Source of the DNA: Rhododendron vialii
Taxonomy: Eukaryota; Streptophyta; Magnoliopsida; Ericales; Ericaceae
NCBI RefSeq assembly: GCF_030253575.1
Contig: NC_080565.1
Coordinates: 3,692,001 to 3,756,000, forward strand
Length of the DNA stretch: 64,000 nt
Direction of reading: 5' to 3'
Within the stretch, counting starts at the first letter, position 1, and each line of letters opens with the position of its first letter. This document shows, one piece after another, positions 1 to 11,924 of the stretch. The notes under the pieces are model-generated. The model did no database searches, was not told where the DNA came from, and saw only the letters and a list, made by a program, of their open reading frames with translations. Both the position numbers and the translations under genes were made by a program.

Positions 1-330
1 ACTTTGTTGTAGGGTTGCCACGTACACAAAAAGGTAACGATGCGATATGGGTCATCGTGGACCGTTTGACGAAAACTACGCATTTCTTGGCTCCATGGCA
101 CGCCAGTATCTATCGTGTCGGATCGAAATTCGAGATTTACTTACAATTTCTGGAGGAGTTTGCAAAAGACAATGGGCACGGAATTGAAATTCAGCACAAC
201 ATTTCATCCACAAACCGATGGTCAATCCGAGAGGGTTATTCAAGTTTTGGAGGATATGCTACGGACTTTCATCAGATATATTTCAAATTAGAGCATTTAC
301 AGAAGGATCCTGTTCATCCTTGATTCGCTG
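1..330 (+). pseudogene. Ty3/gypsy retrotransposon integrase fragment, deleted and frameshifted
   Basis: The first frame reads LPRTQKGNDAIWVIVDRLTK followed by THFL, the strongly conserved start of the integrase catalytic core in Ty3/gypsy Pol (…DAIWVIVDRLTKTTHFL…). From about position 180 a different frame gives FSTTFHPQTDGQSERVIQVL and EDMLRTFI, the later part of the same core. The DNA between the two blocks is much shorter than in an intact integrase, and the frame changes, so this is a deleted relic, not a gene. No LTR, primer-binding site or other pol domain is visible next to it; it runs off the window start. It abuts the broken 3' end of the HISN3 relic on the right. Confidence 0.85.
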
Positions 331-533
331 AGGGGTTTGGTTCTCGCTTGATTTGATACAAGTTCGATGAAAGGATTGGAGCTCTTTTAACCAATTTTTC
401 GTTAACGTTGAATTTCACTAAGGTTTGGAGATGCCCATACATAATAGAAACCACTGTAAAGGAATGAAATAGAGTCGGCGCCTCTTCCTAAATCTTGACA
501 TTACATAGTATCTAACATCAAAAACTTCCCTAC

Positions 534-3500
534 CTTCTTTCTGCAGCTTAGATCCAACACAAGCCTCCATTTTCCAACCACACGGGTAAGTTCTTTAAGC
601 CTCTGAAGTTCCATTTGGCCATTATTGAATACATACTGCAATCAGAAAGAAAAATGCTCTCAACACAGATAGTTGAGCTAGATGGTTTATTACTATAGGA
701 TCACACATATCTAGAAGACACTCAGTGTCAGTATAACTGGTTATCACAAAATAACAGAAATAGTAGTTGGTTTGATAATTGCAGGCCTTACTAAAGGTCC
801 TCACCAACTCCCTAGTGAAAAAATTACATGGCATCCAATGTCAAAAGACTTTTTGGATTAGCGTGCAGGAACAAGCAGCATCTTAATTGAGAATATAGAA
901 GTAGTCTGAGTTATAACGAATCAGATTGTTGGACTTATACGAAATTTCACAAATATCCAAAAATAGAGGGGAGAGTGTGAGCTTGGATCGAGGATAGATA
1001 GGGGAACAAGGATGACAACCAACTCGTGATTATTCTGATTATCCGTCACAGAACAGAGTCACAGACCCAAGCACATGCCTATGTAAATATGGCTTAGCTA
1101 CTTTTGACGAACTTGACAAAAGGCAAAAACTGAAAACATACTGATGTGATAATGACATGGCGTCATGGCTGGCTCCTTCTTCAATGTAACTCAAAGCATT
1201 GTCTGGATTGATCCCACCTCCAACATGTAAACCGCCTGGATGTTATCAGTCCTCGCAGCAAGTTCAGCAGAGGAAGTCTATAAGTTTTAACATAGAACTT
1301 TGGGTGACTGGAAAGAACACGTGGGACTGATAAAACACCTGCCTCGTAGACTACAAGAAGGTTAACCGTAGCTTACCAAATGGATTAACTAATACTAGAT
1401 GTTATTGGTATATGTCTCAACATAAATGTACAAGCACACATCTATACAGGCCTTCTTTTTTTTTTTGGTAAACTAGGTGCATTAGATAAAATTAAGAAAC
1501 ATACAAGAGTCTTGGGTATGAAACCCCACAAGCATCATCGCGTAGTTGCGAATTAATACAAGTTGGAGCAATATCTAAAATACGAAAATCTAAAATAGGA
1601 TTACAAGCCATGTTGGCTAAAGTATCAGCACATTTGTTTCCTTCTCGATATATGTGATCAATCTTCTCCACTCCTAGCTTCCTCATCAAAAATCTGCAAT
1701 CATGAACAATATTACTTAGAAAATGTCGGGGTTGATCAACTCCCATGATCAATTGAACAGCAGCAAGAGCATCCATTTCAACATAAATTGGAGTAATTTT
1801 CTTGTCCAATGCTAGTTGTAATCCGTCACGGAGGGCCCATAACTCAGCCTCCAAACTCTGCATTGGTCTCATTGTTCTGCGAAAACCTATGATCCAGTTT
1901 CCATGCATGTCCCTGATCAACCCACCACCAGATGCTACGTTTCCATCTTTCTTGCATGAGCCATCAGTATTTAACTTAAAACAACTGGTAGGAGGAGGAC
2001 ACCATTTGATTAAAACCGTATCCTTTGAACGTGGAACCAAATCAGGGATAGCAATAAAATTCCATTCGGTAGCTTGGGATAGACTGGATTGGACAGTAGC
2101 AAGGATGGCATCACGGATAGGGGTTCCAGTAGGTTGGAAGAGAGTTTTGTTCCTAAGGTTCCAAATGTTCCAACAAACAAAAGGAAAAATGATGTTCCAA
2201 GGAATACCCGAGCGGTGAGAGGTCTTAGACACACAATTGAATTTCAACCAAATATGGGGTGAACTAGAGAAGGAGTTCACAACTGAGGAAGGAATGCCGA
2301 CACTCTCCCAAATACGATGAGCCACATAGCAATCCCTAAGAACATGTCCCATGGTTTCACTAGTCAGGTTGCACACCTCACAAAGATCATTTTGGATAAT
2401 ATGTCACATAAAAAGAAAATCTTTGGTTTTAATGCAATTCTGGCTAGCAAGCCAAAGAAAAAGGCGAACTCTGGGATTTGTCTTGGCTTTCCAAACCCAT
2501 GTCCAATCCTCAAAGGGTGGGGTGGGGTTAAAATTTTCAACCAAACCCCAAGCACTACTAGAAGAGAAGATGCTGGAGTAGTTAGAGTTCCACACAATCG
2601 CATCAGGTTGACTATCCATCAATTGGAGCTTGAAAGAACTGATAATGGAGGATATTGAAATGGGAAGGATAATTGAGAGTTTAGACAAGTCCCAATCATC
2701 AACTCCCCACACATCTCTAACGGTGAAATTATCCTCCTCCATACGAAGGGGGAGGAGGATAATTGCAAATAAGGTGCATTATGAAACTACACATGCAGCC
2801 TGACGATTAAGAAGAGCTCATGGTAAACAAAACTAAAAAAATTCACTTCAAGGGTGAAGATACATACCAAACCAAATACAAGTGCATAATTGGGAATCCC
2901 CAATAAGTTAAGAATCTTGGTTACTATGTACCTATGTGCAAACAAGTATTTCTTACAGGACAAGCAGAGGTGTTCTAGGAACATTCCAATGTTCCACTCT
3001 GTACTTCTTATAACAACTTTTTGATAGATGTTCTTTCAATGGAAACTATGAAAATAAGCAAGATGCATAGGGTTGTAATTCTCCACCATTTCAATATGAA
3101 CTCACAACAAAATAGTTCGTTTTACTCAATGAGTAAGACAACTTCTTGTGTGTAGCTTTATTTTGTTCCAAATGCCATGCATAACTTAGAGAAAATATAT
3201 AACAAGACCATGCAATGCGAAGAACAATACATACAAAGAAAGTAATAGTGGTCTACCAGGATAAGCATGCAGTGCTTCCATGCATGGCAGCAGATTTGCT
3301 CAAAAGATCAGCTCCAATCATGATGACATGACCACCTGTAAGCCCATCTTCTTTGTATATGTTTGCGTACTCTGCTGCTGACTTATCTGATTCAAAATTG
3401 GTTACTGGAATGGAATTACCCTCCTTCTTCAAGTCCTGAATGGTAGACCCCACAATTTGCTTAACTTTCCCCTGAAAAAGAATTCTCTGCTAATCACGAA

Positions 3501-4159
3501 AAATACAAACAAACCATCTTCTAAGTTGCCTTGCAATTCGAAAATAAAATGAAAAAATCAAACCCATGAATCAAAACTGTAGGTCCCTAGCATAGATTGT
3601 AACACAGTTTGAAAGGTGACAAAGATAGAAAAAGTTTTTGTTCCTCCTTAGCATTACACTCCATGCAATGCGTCCAACAAAACATTGAAGAAAACATGGG
3701 AACTCCACCCAAGCAACAAAGGTTTATTGAATCATGCAGAAAGTTGTTCAATAAAGTTTAAACCAATACCAGCTAAAAAAAGTTTCAGAAGTGATACAAC
3801 AAATAACCGCATCAGGAGGGAGAGAGATTGGAAACCCCTGGGTTATTAACAAACACAAAGGTTCACTCAATGTAGTGATACATAAATTAATTTTCTAAGC
3901 TGAACTGATGTATCCAGAGTTGAGCAAAATGTAGCGTCCTATAACTGATTTTTAGAGTGTCTAGTTTAGGTAAAATATATACATACATATCTAAATGCAG
4001 TAATGAAGCAAACGAAATGGAAGCAGGCATACTGGAGATAGATGAAGGTACAGTCCCCAGATACTTTTGATGATTGTTGTTGTTATTGCCATTGTAGATT
4101 GCAGAAAACGAACTGAGGCCTGATGAGGTTGTGGTGGCTCTGAGGCTGTGAACTCTCAT
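534..4159 (-). pseudogene. HISN3: HISN3 (BBMII isomerase) pseudogene, copy A
   Basis: Relic of the plastid ProFAR isomerase of histidine biosynthesis (HisA family), on the minus strand. Exon 1 (about 4159-4033) gives a Ser/Thr/Asn-rich start typical of a transit peptide. Exon 2 (3471-3257) encodes [18 protein letters not shown] then [20 protein letters not shown] and [12 protein letters not shown]. Exon 3 (1235-1142) encodes [20 protein letters not shown]. Exon 4 (635-534) encodes [14 protein letters not shown]…[11 protein letters not shown]. Splice sites are canonical and phases agree. Breaks: exon 2 has a 4-bp CATG duplication before the EALHAYPG block; exon 3 has an 8-bp insertion; the exon carrying the conserved RPCIDIHK start is not found; everything after exon 4 is missing. 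A LINE sits in intron 3. Known family length is about 300 aa; only about half is present. Confidence 0.88.
1456..2757 (-). mobile_element. 5'-truncated LINE (zf-RVT and RNase H) inserted in HISN3 copy A intron 3
   Basis: Minus-strand non-LTR retrotransposon tail. One reading frame from 2742 to 1492, interrupted by a single in-frame TGA at 2404-2406, covers the zinc-binding region (WVWKAKTNPRVRLFLWLA, then CEVCNLTSETMGHVLRDC) and an RNase H domain with its acidic residues visible: LNTDGSCKKD, LEAELWALRDGLQ, VEMDALAAVQ and GNKCADTLANMA. The 11-base T run at 1456-1466 is the poly(A) tail on the minus strand. Copy B of the duplication (around 9750-9775) has no insert, so it serves as an empty site. 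The 5' junction carries a 13-base inverted repeat (ATTATCCTCCTCC / GGAGGAGGATAAT). No clean target-site duplication was found. Confidence 0.88.
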
Positions 4160-5530
4160 TCTAGGTCAACAATTCCCAAACTGCTTGTTGTGATCGCAAT
4201 TTGGTAGACCAAGACTACAAAGTACAAAGCATTAGTTAGGGCTTTATATGAAGGCTCGGACTTGGGCAACCCACTCTTGACCCGGAATGTACACCAGGGC
4301 CAATATTTTTCAGTTTTCGGGTCTATTTTCGAATCACTTCAAATTTCTTTATCTGGCTCTTACACTAATGATTTCATCTTCTGTCCTAAATTACCAAATG
4401 CGTGCGAGAAAATGATGAAAGTGGGAGCTCTAAGCGTGCGTGAAAATGATGAAAGCGGGAGCTAGAGCATGAAAGAGCCATTTGAAAACATCCCAATCTA
4501 CTAAGATTTGTGAGAGCGAGGACTAAGAGCGGAGCATAGTGCATAGAGCAAGGATTGAGAGTGGGCACGGAAGGTCATACTGGAGGATTCTGTGACCTAG
4601 ATTTTATCCTCAGAGTGAGTCGTCTATTTCAGCTTATGACGTCTAATAGGAGACTACCATGTAAATGGATAACATAGAAAGAGTAGCTTGACAGCTGAAA
4701 AGACATTTCACAGGTTGGACACCCAGATCATTAAACCAAGTACTCATCAGTGTAAATTTGGACAACCTACACATGTACTCCAATATTCATGTTCTTCTCA
4801 CTTTCCCATCATCGAACTCCTCGCTCTCTCATTGGAGCCCCCTAACCTTCCCCACCTTAAGTCAAATTACCGGCAATCAGCAATTTAATATAACTGTCTT
4901 GATTGTCATTTGTCAAATTTGTTCTAAGTAAGAAAATCTAGTTACTACAATACTAAAGCTGCAACAACTTTCACATGGCCCAAGTCATGACATATTATAA
5001 GAAAAGGTGACGAAATGTACCCTAGTGTTCGAGAAGCACATTTATTGGAGGAGGAAAATACTTATAGAGACATAATGTAGAGAGACCCATAGTTTCTCCC
5101 TTCGCACTTCCAATTGTTCTTCTTCCCATGCAAATAGAGCTCTTCTGAATTTCAGTTCTTGATTTGCTTATTGTGACATAAAATTCACCCACTCTCCCAC
5201 ATAAACATTAAAGTTCCGGGAAATCTAACTTGATTGGCTTTTCACCCAGCCATTTATCTTCCCTAAATTTAGTTTGGATACCTGACTTAGAGAAAGTCTA
5301 CCCGTTGGTGCAAAAATAGCATTGCGGAAACCATTTTTCTGGCTAGCTACAGTGTCATGGTGTCAAAAAAAATTGTCAAGGTTGCTCCACCACTGTAATG
5401 CCATTTTGGTGTAACCACCTTTCTTCCCCTCTGTTCTAACACTTTGAAGGTGATGGAGCAAGTTTGAAATTGCCAAATTTGCACAACAAAGGTGAAGAGG
5501 GTTTTTAATTCTTGATGCCGAATTTTGGCT
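4160..5530. other. Intergenic DNA unique to copy A of the duplication
   Basis: No gene recognised. It lies immediately upstream of the HISN3 exon 1 relic, so the part near 4160-4260 may be old promoter or leader. A short local duplication of GAAAATGATGAAAG(T/C)GGGAGCT occurs near 4408-4462. The rest is low-information AT-rich sequence. Confidence 0.4.
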
Positions 5531-5917
5531 TTGGCATGGCATTTGCCAATTCTGAATTTTGTTTGCTTATATGGAGCATACATTTCCTACGCAACTGAAG
5601 CTCAACCATTCTGAGGTAATTAACACTTCTTGTGCAAATTATATTAACGCAAAGAGCTTCATTTTCATTACCAAACCTCCTCCACCACTTCTTTTTATCC
5701 CCCAGAGGAATGAGGTATGCGGAATCGAACCACATATCTACACGGCTTCGCTGCTATTCGTTTCAATTCAACCTTAAAATTACTTGACCCCGAAAACAAT
5801 AGGCATCTAAATTACCTATGGAAAACAACTAATAGACGACCAGAGAGAGAGAAAGAGGCGTACCTTTTTTCTCATCGGCGGCCACCTATCGTCGCCGGAG
5901 CAGTGGCATGAAGCTTT

Positions 5918-6075
5918 TTAGAGAGAGAGAGAGAGAGAGAGAGAGTAGGGGAATTGGGTTCAGCAAACGACGTCCAGCGGAGTTCTTTTTTTTTTTTATC
6001 CGCATCCAGCGGAGTTCATTGAGACCTCGCGCACAGCTTGAACAGCGGAGTTCTTTTTTTTTTTGATCCACATCA
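5918..6075. repeat. GA microsatellite and imperfect short tandem repeat
   Basis: An (AG)n run at about 5920-5945 is followed by three copies of a CAGCGGAGTTC motif (near 5975, 6007, 6045), two of them followed by a T run and a GATCC/ATCCGC-type sequence. This looks like a small slippage-prone tandem repeat at the edge of the segmental duplication. Confidence 0.55.
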
Positions 6076-6126
6076 TTAGAAGGTAAAGCTAAAAGCAAGT
6101 AAAAGCTACAAAGTTCATATCAAAAT

Positions 6127-6360
6127 AGAGATGAACTTTTTCACAGAGGCTCCGTAAAAAGGGTTGTTCACGGAGCTACACAATCACAGCCGTCCGTTTC
6201 AGGTATTGGACGGTCCGGATTTTAAAATAACTATTCACGCAAAGAGTTCTCTTCGTGCAAATAATTTTTTTTTACAATCCGGACCGTCCAATACACTTTG
6301 GACGCACGCGATTTGGCTCCGTAAACGCGAATACACAGAAAGGTCCGTAAATAAGTTTTT
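6127..6360. mobile_element. Hairpin MITE with TTGGACGGTCCGGATT arms
   Basis: Two facing copies of a sequence around TATTGGACGGTCCGGATT (near 6203) and AATCCGGACCGTCCAATA (near 6277) form an inverted repeat with about 55 bases between. Outer arms contain GGCTCCGTAAA on both sides. A diverged relative is at 49690-49870 (CATTGGACGGCCTGGATT). No target-site duplication was established, so the superfamily is not assigned. Confidence 0.6.
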
Positions 6361-6399
6361 CTGATCAAAGAATCATAGTATAGGAAACCGGCCAAATCC

Positions 6400-8827
6400 A
6401 TAAAGTTCTCCCTGCCTTATTGCTACACCATTGCAGGTATCCAAATTTAGACCCATATCTCTATGCTCTGTGCTTTATAAAATCATAGCCAAGGCAATGG
6501 CAAATTGATTTAAGGAAGATCCTCCCAAATATATATCATGAGTCTTAATCAGAGCGCCTTTGCATAGGATAGGCAGATTTCGAATAACATTTCGATAGCT
6601 CATGAGATAGTGCATTTCTTAAAGAATAAAAGGAGTGGGACAGAGGGTTATGTGGCATTGAAGTTGGACATTGCTAAAGCTTATGATCGAGTCGAACGGA
6701 ATAATTTGGAAAAAGTGATGATGCAAATGGGCTTTGACTTGATATGGATACAGTGGATTACGAATTGTGTGTCTGACGGTTTCATATTCGGTCACAATCA
6801 ATGGCCAACAGTAAGGCAGGGAGACCCTCTTTCCCCGTACTTGTTCCATCTATGCGCTGAAGGTTTCACGAGCCTATTGAATAAGAAAGCGAGACAAGAG
6901 AAACTCAAGGGAAATAAAATTTGCCGTAATAGTCCTGCAGCTCCTGCATCACACCTTCTTTTTGCAGATGATTTGTTGGTTGTTTGCAAGGCTACAAGGG
7001 AGGAATGTGAAGAAATAAAAGATGTGCTGGAAGGAGGAAAGTATCTGGTGATGCCGTATATTATTGGGAGGTCAAAGAAAGCAGCCTTAAGTTTATTGAA
7101 GAGTACTGTGTGACAAACAAGATAAAGCAATGGGAAGGAAGCTTCATTAATCCGGCAGGAAGGGAGGTGCTCATCAAGTCTGTACCGTTTGCGAGGGCCA
7201 ACTTATGCTATGGCGTGTGTTAAAATCCCGCGAGGTATGTGCAAAAAACTAAACTCGACGATTGCAAAAAATTTCTGGTGTGGTGTCGAGGATCGAAGGA
7301 AAATTCATTGGCTAAGCTGGGGCACAATGATAGAAGTTAAAGGAAAATGAGGCTTGGGGTTTAGAGATTTAGAAGCCTTCAACCTTGCTTTGCTTGCCAA
7401 ACAAGGGTGGCAGTTTCTAAATGGTGGTAATTCTTTATTCTAAAGAGTACAGATTGTAGAAGGCAAAGTACTTCCGCAATACATCCTTTCTGGAAGCCCA
7501 AGCTAAGCCGGCTTCTTTGTGGGCATGGCAAAGATTTGTTTGGCAAGTAAAGAAGTGGTGGGAATTAAGAGGTTGGCAATGTGGATTGCAGATGGGCAAC
7601 GGGCTAAGATTTGGGGTGAACCGTGGCTAAATGACCCTCTATACCCAAGAATAGATCTTAACCCCAAATCCTAATGATGGCAGGTTTGAAAATGTGTGTG
7701 ATCTCATCAGGAACGACCGAATGGAATGGGATGATGCAGCAGTGAGGGATAATTTCTCTGGCCGGGATGTGGAGCAAATTCTGAGTATACCAGTGCTCGA
7801 TAGAAGGATCTGGAGAGGTACAATAAGTGGTAAATTTTCTGTGAAATCTGCATATGTTATTGCAAAAGATGTGGTTAAAGGGAATCAAGGTCAATTGGTG
7901 GGTAATGCTCAAACAAGTGGAAGAGAATCTGGCCTATAGAGGCACCAATGAAAACAAAAAAAAATTTATCTGGCAGAGTCTCCATAATATTGTTTCAGTG
8001 AATGTAACACTAGCCCATCGACAAATCCAGGTGGAAATGGTATGCTCAATATGTGGTACGGACCAGGAAACTCTTTCCCACGTGTTGTTCAGTTGTGATC
8101 GAGCAAGACAGCAAGTAGAGTATGGTTATTATCCCCGTTTAGTTTTCAACCTGAATTTATGAGAACATCTCAATTAGGGGAAGTATGGAAGGAAGTTGGC
8201 GCTCATCTTAAAGGGGAGGAGAAATGGTATGCTTTACGGCTGTTCGCAACTATCTGTTGCAGATTTTAATATAGCTTTGTTGCAGAATTGAATAAACAGA
8301 GAGGACGGAAAAGTGTGCGGCATGATGAGCAAAGGAGGAGTTGGGAGCCACCCAGCCATAGAGTGTTCAAGGTAAATGTGGATGGTGCTTTTGATGCAAG
8401 ATCTGGAAAGGGAGGAGTGGACATTGTCAATTTGTCATTAGGGATGAAATGGGGAATATTCCAGAAGCGGAGGCCATACCGGTTGCGTTAAGTGTTTCGA
8501 CAGAGATGGTGGAAGCACTTGGGTTTCGACTTCGATATACTTTGTTGTCAGTCTCAAGGACTACGGCGAGAAATCTCATTGTCGAGGGAGACGCACAATC
8601 TATGACTTTGGATGCTACAAAGGAAAACAAGTATCAAAGCTAATCTGGAGGTCATCATCAAGGGTTCTTTTCATTTAGCAAGTTCTTTCAATTCATGTTT
8701 GTTTAATTTTGTTCCGCTTGACTGTATAGGATGGGCTAATGTTTTAGCAAAATACGCCCTCTCTTTGGATGTTTCTACTTTGCAATGATCAATAAAATTG
8801 TCGCCGATTGACAGGAAAAAAAAAAAT
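6400..8827 (+). mobile_element. LINE, 5'-truncated, multiply frameshifted (RT to RNase H)
   Basis: Plus-strand non-LTR retrotransposon. Upstream remnants near 6450-6610 read as the RPISLCSVLYKIIAKAMAN block of reverse transcriptase with stops. An open stretch at 6610-7113 has the RT core: LKLDIAKAYDRVERNN, VRQGDPLSPYLF and the catalytic HLLFADDLLVVCKA. Later fragments in shifting frames give FWCGVEDRRKIHWLSW and GLGFRDLEAFNLALLAKQGW (7260-7420), the zinc-binding region CSICGTDQETLSHVLFSC (8043-8100), and part of an RNase H (FKVNVDGAFDARSGKGG, 8366). An A run at 8816-8827 is the poly(A) tail. Many frameshifts make it inactive. The same flanks occur without it near 18890-18960 and 19574-19920. 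Confidence 0.9.
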
Positions 8828-8829
8828 CT

Positions 8830-9005
8830 GGTGGAGAGTATAATCCTCATGATTTGGGCCAACTTCAACCCACCTCAATGAATTTTTTTTTCCCTCTCGA
8901 AATAACAGAATGTTAATATGCTAGTAAGCTGCTAGATTGTTAAGTACTCTTTTTAAGGATCGACGATGTTTTATTATCTCAAACCCGCGACGCAGGGGGG
9001 AAAAA
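8830..9005. repeat. Flank sequence shared with 19574-19930
   Basis: AGAGTATAATCCTCATGAT, then CCCTCTCGAAATAACAG, ATGCTAGTAAGCTGCTAGAT and GATGTTTTATTATCTCAAAC all recur, with small changes, at 19579-19915. This shows a third partial copy of the duplicated region further right. Confidence 0.75.
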
Positions 9006-9480
9006 AAACAGAAAGAAAAAGCTCACAACACATATGTTTAAGCTAGATGGTCTATTACCATATGATCACATGTCAGTATAACTGGTTATCACAAAATAAC
9101 ATAAATAATAGTTGGTTTGATAATTGCAGGACTTCCTGGAGGTCCTCACCAACTCCCTAGTGAAAAAATTATATGGCATTCAGAAGACTTTTTGGGTTAG
9201 CACACCGTGCAGGAACAAGCAGCATCTTAATCGAGAATCTAGAAGTAGTCTAAGTTGTAACGGATCAGATTGCTGGATTTATACGAAATTTCCCAAAAAC
9301 CCAAGAATATGGGGGTGAGTGTGGATTGAGGGTAGCTAGCAGAGCAAGGCTGACTGTTAACTTTGTAATTATTCTGATAATACAAAACATAAAAGAGTCA
9401 CAGACCGAAGCACATGCCTATGCAAGTATTGCCAAGCTACTTTTAACAAATGTTGACAAAAGCAAAAACTGAAAACATAC

Positions 9481-10396
9481 TGATAGGATAATGACGTGGC
9501 TGGCTCCTTCTTCAATGTAGCTCAAAGCATTTTCTGGTTTATCCCACCTCCAAATTGAAAACTGCCTGGATGTAATCGATCCTCGCAGCAAGTTCAGCAC
9601 AGGAAGTCTATGAGTTTAAACATAGAACTTTGGGTGATTGGAAAGACAACCTGGGACTGATATCACACCTGCCTCTTAGACTACAAGAAGGTTAAACGTA
9701 GCTTACTGATGGATTAACTAATATCAGATGTTATTGGTATATATCTCAAGTCACGACATAAATTGCAAATAAGGTGCATTATCAAACTACATATGCAGTC
9801 TGATGATTAAGAAGAGCAGCAGGGAGGTGAAGATCACAGTAAAGAAAACTAAAAGAATTCTCTTCAAGGGCGAAGATATATACAAAACCGAAATACAAGT
9901 ACATAAGAATCCCCATTAAATTAAGAATCTCAGTTACTATGTACTTATGTGCTAACACGTATTGCTTATAGGACCAGCAGAGTCCTACGAACATTCCAAT
10001 GTTCCACTCTGTACTCATAACCAACTTTTGTGATAGATGTTCTTTCAATGGAAACTATGAAAATAACCCAGATGCATAGGGTTGTAACTCTCCATCGTTT
10101 AGATAACAAACTAGTTCTAGAGAGAATATATAACAAGGCCACGCAATGCGAAGACCAATAAATACGGAGAAATTAATAGTTGTCTACCAGGATAAGCATG
10201 CAGAGCTTCCATGGATGCAGATTTGCTCGCTCCAATCATGATGACATGACCACCTATAAGCCCATCTGCTTTGTATATGTCTGTATATGTTTACATACTC
10301 TGCGGCAGACTTATCTGATTCAAAATTGGTTACTCGAGTGGAACTACCCTCCTTGAAATCCTGAATCGTAGACCCCACAATTTGCTTAGCTTTCCC
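9481..10396 (-). pseudogene. HISN3: HISN3 (BBMII isomerase) pseudogene, copy B
   Basis: Second relic of the same HisA-family gene, minus strand. Exon 2 (10396-10188) encodes [17 protein letters not shown] and [16 protein letters not shown], then breaks: a 10-bp tandem duplication (ACATATACAG-type) shifts the frame just before the [13 protein letters not shown] block, and 9 bp are missing before [14 protein letters not shown]. Exon 3 (9565-9481) has a 1-base deletion after FGGGIN, so [18 protein letters not shown] lies in another frame. Splice signals are still recognisable. No exon 1 and no exon 4 or later are present. Lesions differ from those of copy A, except that both lack an intact reading frame, so the copies decayed independently. 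Confidence 0.87.
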
Positions 10397-10859
10397 CTGA
10401 AAATAAACTATCTGTTAATCAGCAAAAATTAAACCAGCCCTCTTCTAAGTGCCTTGAGATTCAAAAGTAACGAAAAAATGAATCAAAACTGTAAGTCCCT
10501 GGCATAGCTTGTAACATAAAGCCGACCATTGATCAACTAACATTGGACAGTCCAAATCACAGTTTGAAAGGTGACAAAGATAGAAAAGTTTTTTGTTCCT
10601 CCTTAGCATTGCACTTCATGCAATGCATCCAACAAAACATTAAAGAAAACATGGGAAACCCACCCAAGCAGCAAAGGTTTATTGAATCATGCAGAAAGTT
10701 GTTCTTTAAAGTTTAAATCACTACCAGCTAAAAAGTTTCAGAAGTGATACAAGAAAAAACCATATTAGGAAGCAGAGATAGAGGAATCATTATGATTGGA
10801 AACCCCTTGCTTATCAACAAGCACAAAGGTTCACTCCATGTAGTGATACATAAACTAAA

Positions 10860-11310
10860 TTTTCTATGTTGAACTGATGTATGTAGAGTTGAGCAGAATG
10901 TAGAGTCATATAACTGGTTTTCAGAGTGTCAAGTTTAGATTAAATACAGTGTGCATCGTCAAATATCATGCCACCTCTAAGTGGGAGTTAAATGGTAACC
11001 CTCAAAATCTATTTTGTGCACGTTTCATACTTTTAAAAATAGTCGCAGCCACTTACATCACAATTTAGGTTCACTTCATGAAGCGAATCAACAGTACATA
11101 AGGTTCATAATCTAAGCAAAACTGAACTGAAGTATCTAGACTCTAAGAGTTGATGAGCATGTCTCGTCATAGAAATGGTTTATTTAGAGTGTCAAGCTTG
11201 GTTTAAACACATTGTGGTCCATCGAATGGCACACCACCTCCACATGGGAGTCGAGCGGTAACCATTAATAAATCTCCATTTTAAAACCATGGGATTTGTC
11301 ACAAGTTTCA
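10860..11310. repeat. Degenerate ~260-bp tandem duplication
   Basis: The segment with GAACTGATGTATGTAGAG…TTCAGAGTGTCAAGTTTAG…CCACCTCTAAGTGGGAGT (10869-11000) recurs about 255-260 bases later as GAACTGAAGTATCTAGA…TTTAGAGTGTCAAGCTTGG…CCACCTCCACATGGGAGT. Copy A of the segmental duplication has only the first part. Confidence 0.65.
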
Positions 11311-11924
11311 TGCTTCTAAAATTAGTTGCAGCCATTACCTAAAGCCTTGATCGCCTGCAACCTTATAAAAAACCCAAAGTTCAGCGAGTGATTGTGCATG
11401 GCCAACATTCAGCTGGTGCAATCAAAAGGTCATGATCAAGAGAAATTTCAACCTTTCTTACTTTAACATCCTATGTCTCGGGAAAATAATATACCTAGCT
11501 CACGTTTACTAAACTAATTATCAAATCAATAGATAACAAATCTTTAAAAAATGTTCCAACAAACATAGAACTTACAGCCCGTTTGGATGGTGAGAAAATA
11601 ATGTGAGATAAGAAAGGATAGCCCTTTCTCACCATTTTGGTTAGATTGGATGGTGAGAAAAGGATGTGAGATTGGGTGAGAGAGGGGAAGAGCCAATCAA
11701 AACATTTTGTTTTTGTCCTTTTCTCATCATTTCTCGCCAAAATACTCGATCCAATAATTGATTGGGCTAGAAACCACAACCCTTTATTCTCTTTTCTCAT
11801 GAGATCACTCCATAAAGTAAATTTTGCTAAGATAATTTTACCTTTGGCTGATTCTTTTCGCCCTACTTTCACATTTCTCTTAACCTTTTACCAATAAACA
11901 GTTCAAAACTAGCGGTGCCATTAA
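11311..11924. other. Intergenic DNA with a Tourist-like end
   Basis: No gene recognised. GCCCGTTTGGATGGTGAGAA at 11579 resembles the terminal repeat of Tourist/PIF MITEs (compare 44595 and 46651), and TTGGATGGTGAGAAAA recurs at about 11647, but the matching right end was not found, so no element is bounded. Confidence 0.4.

Larger units (their letters stand above)
636..5910. repeat. Segmental duplication, copy A
   Basis: This block matches 9008-12145 in the same orientation, read side by side: the introns around HISN3 exons 2 and 3, the exons themselves, and a terminal segment at 5530-5910 that matches 11925-12145 (shared GGAGCATA…CTGAAGCTCAACCATT and the ATCGGCGGCC…GCCGGAGCAG end). Copy A contains two stretches that copy B lacks: a LINE insertion (about 1456-2757) and about 1.4 kb at 4160-5530, which includes the DNA next to exon 1. 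The left junction lies three bases inside intron 3 of HISN3, just before exon 4. Confidence 0.8.

Noticed and set aside
330..533. Possible HISN3 exon 5 after an acceptor-like TTTACAG (minus strand, near 445)
   Set aside because: Only a five-residue resemblance (GFYYV); the rest does not follow the family sequence.
1802..2218. 138-codon open frame on the + strand
   Set aside because: It is the reverse of the LINE RNase H coding strand; no motifs of its own.
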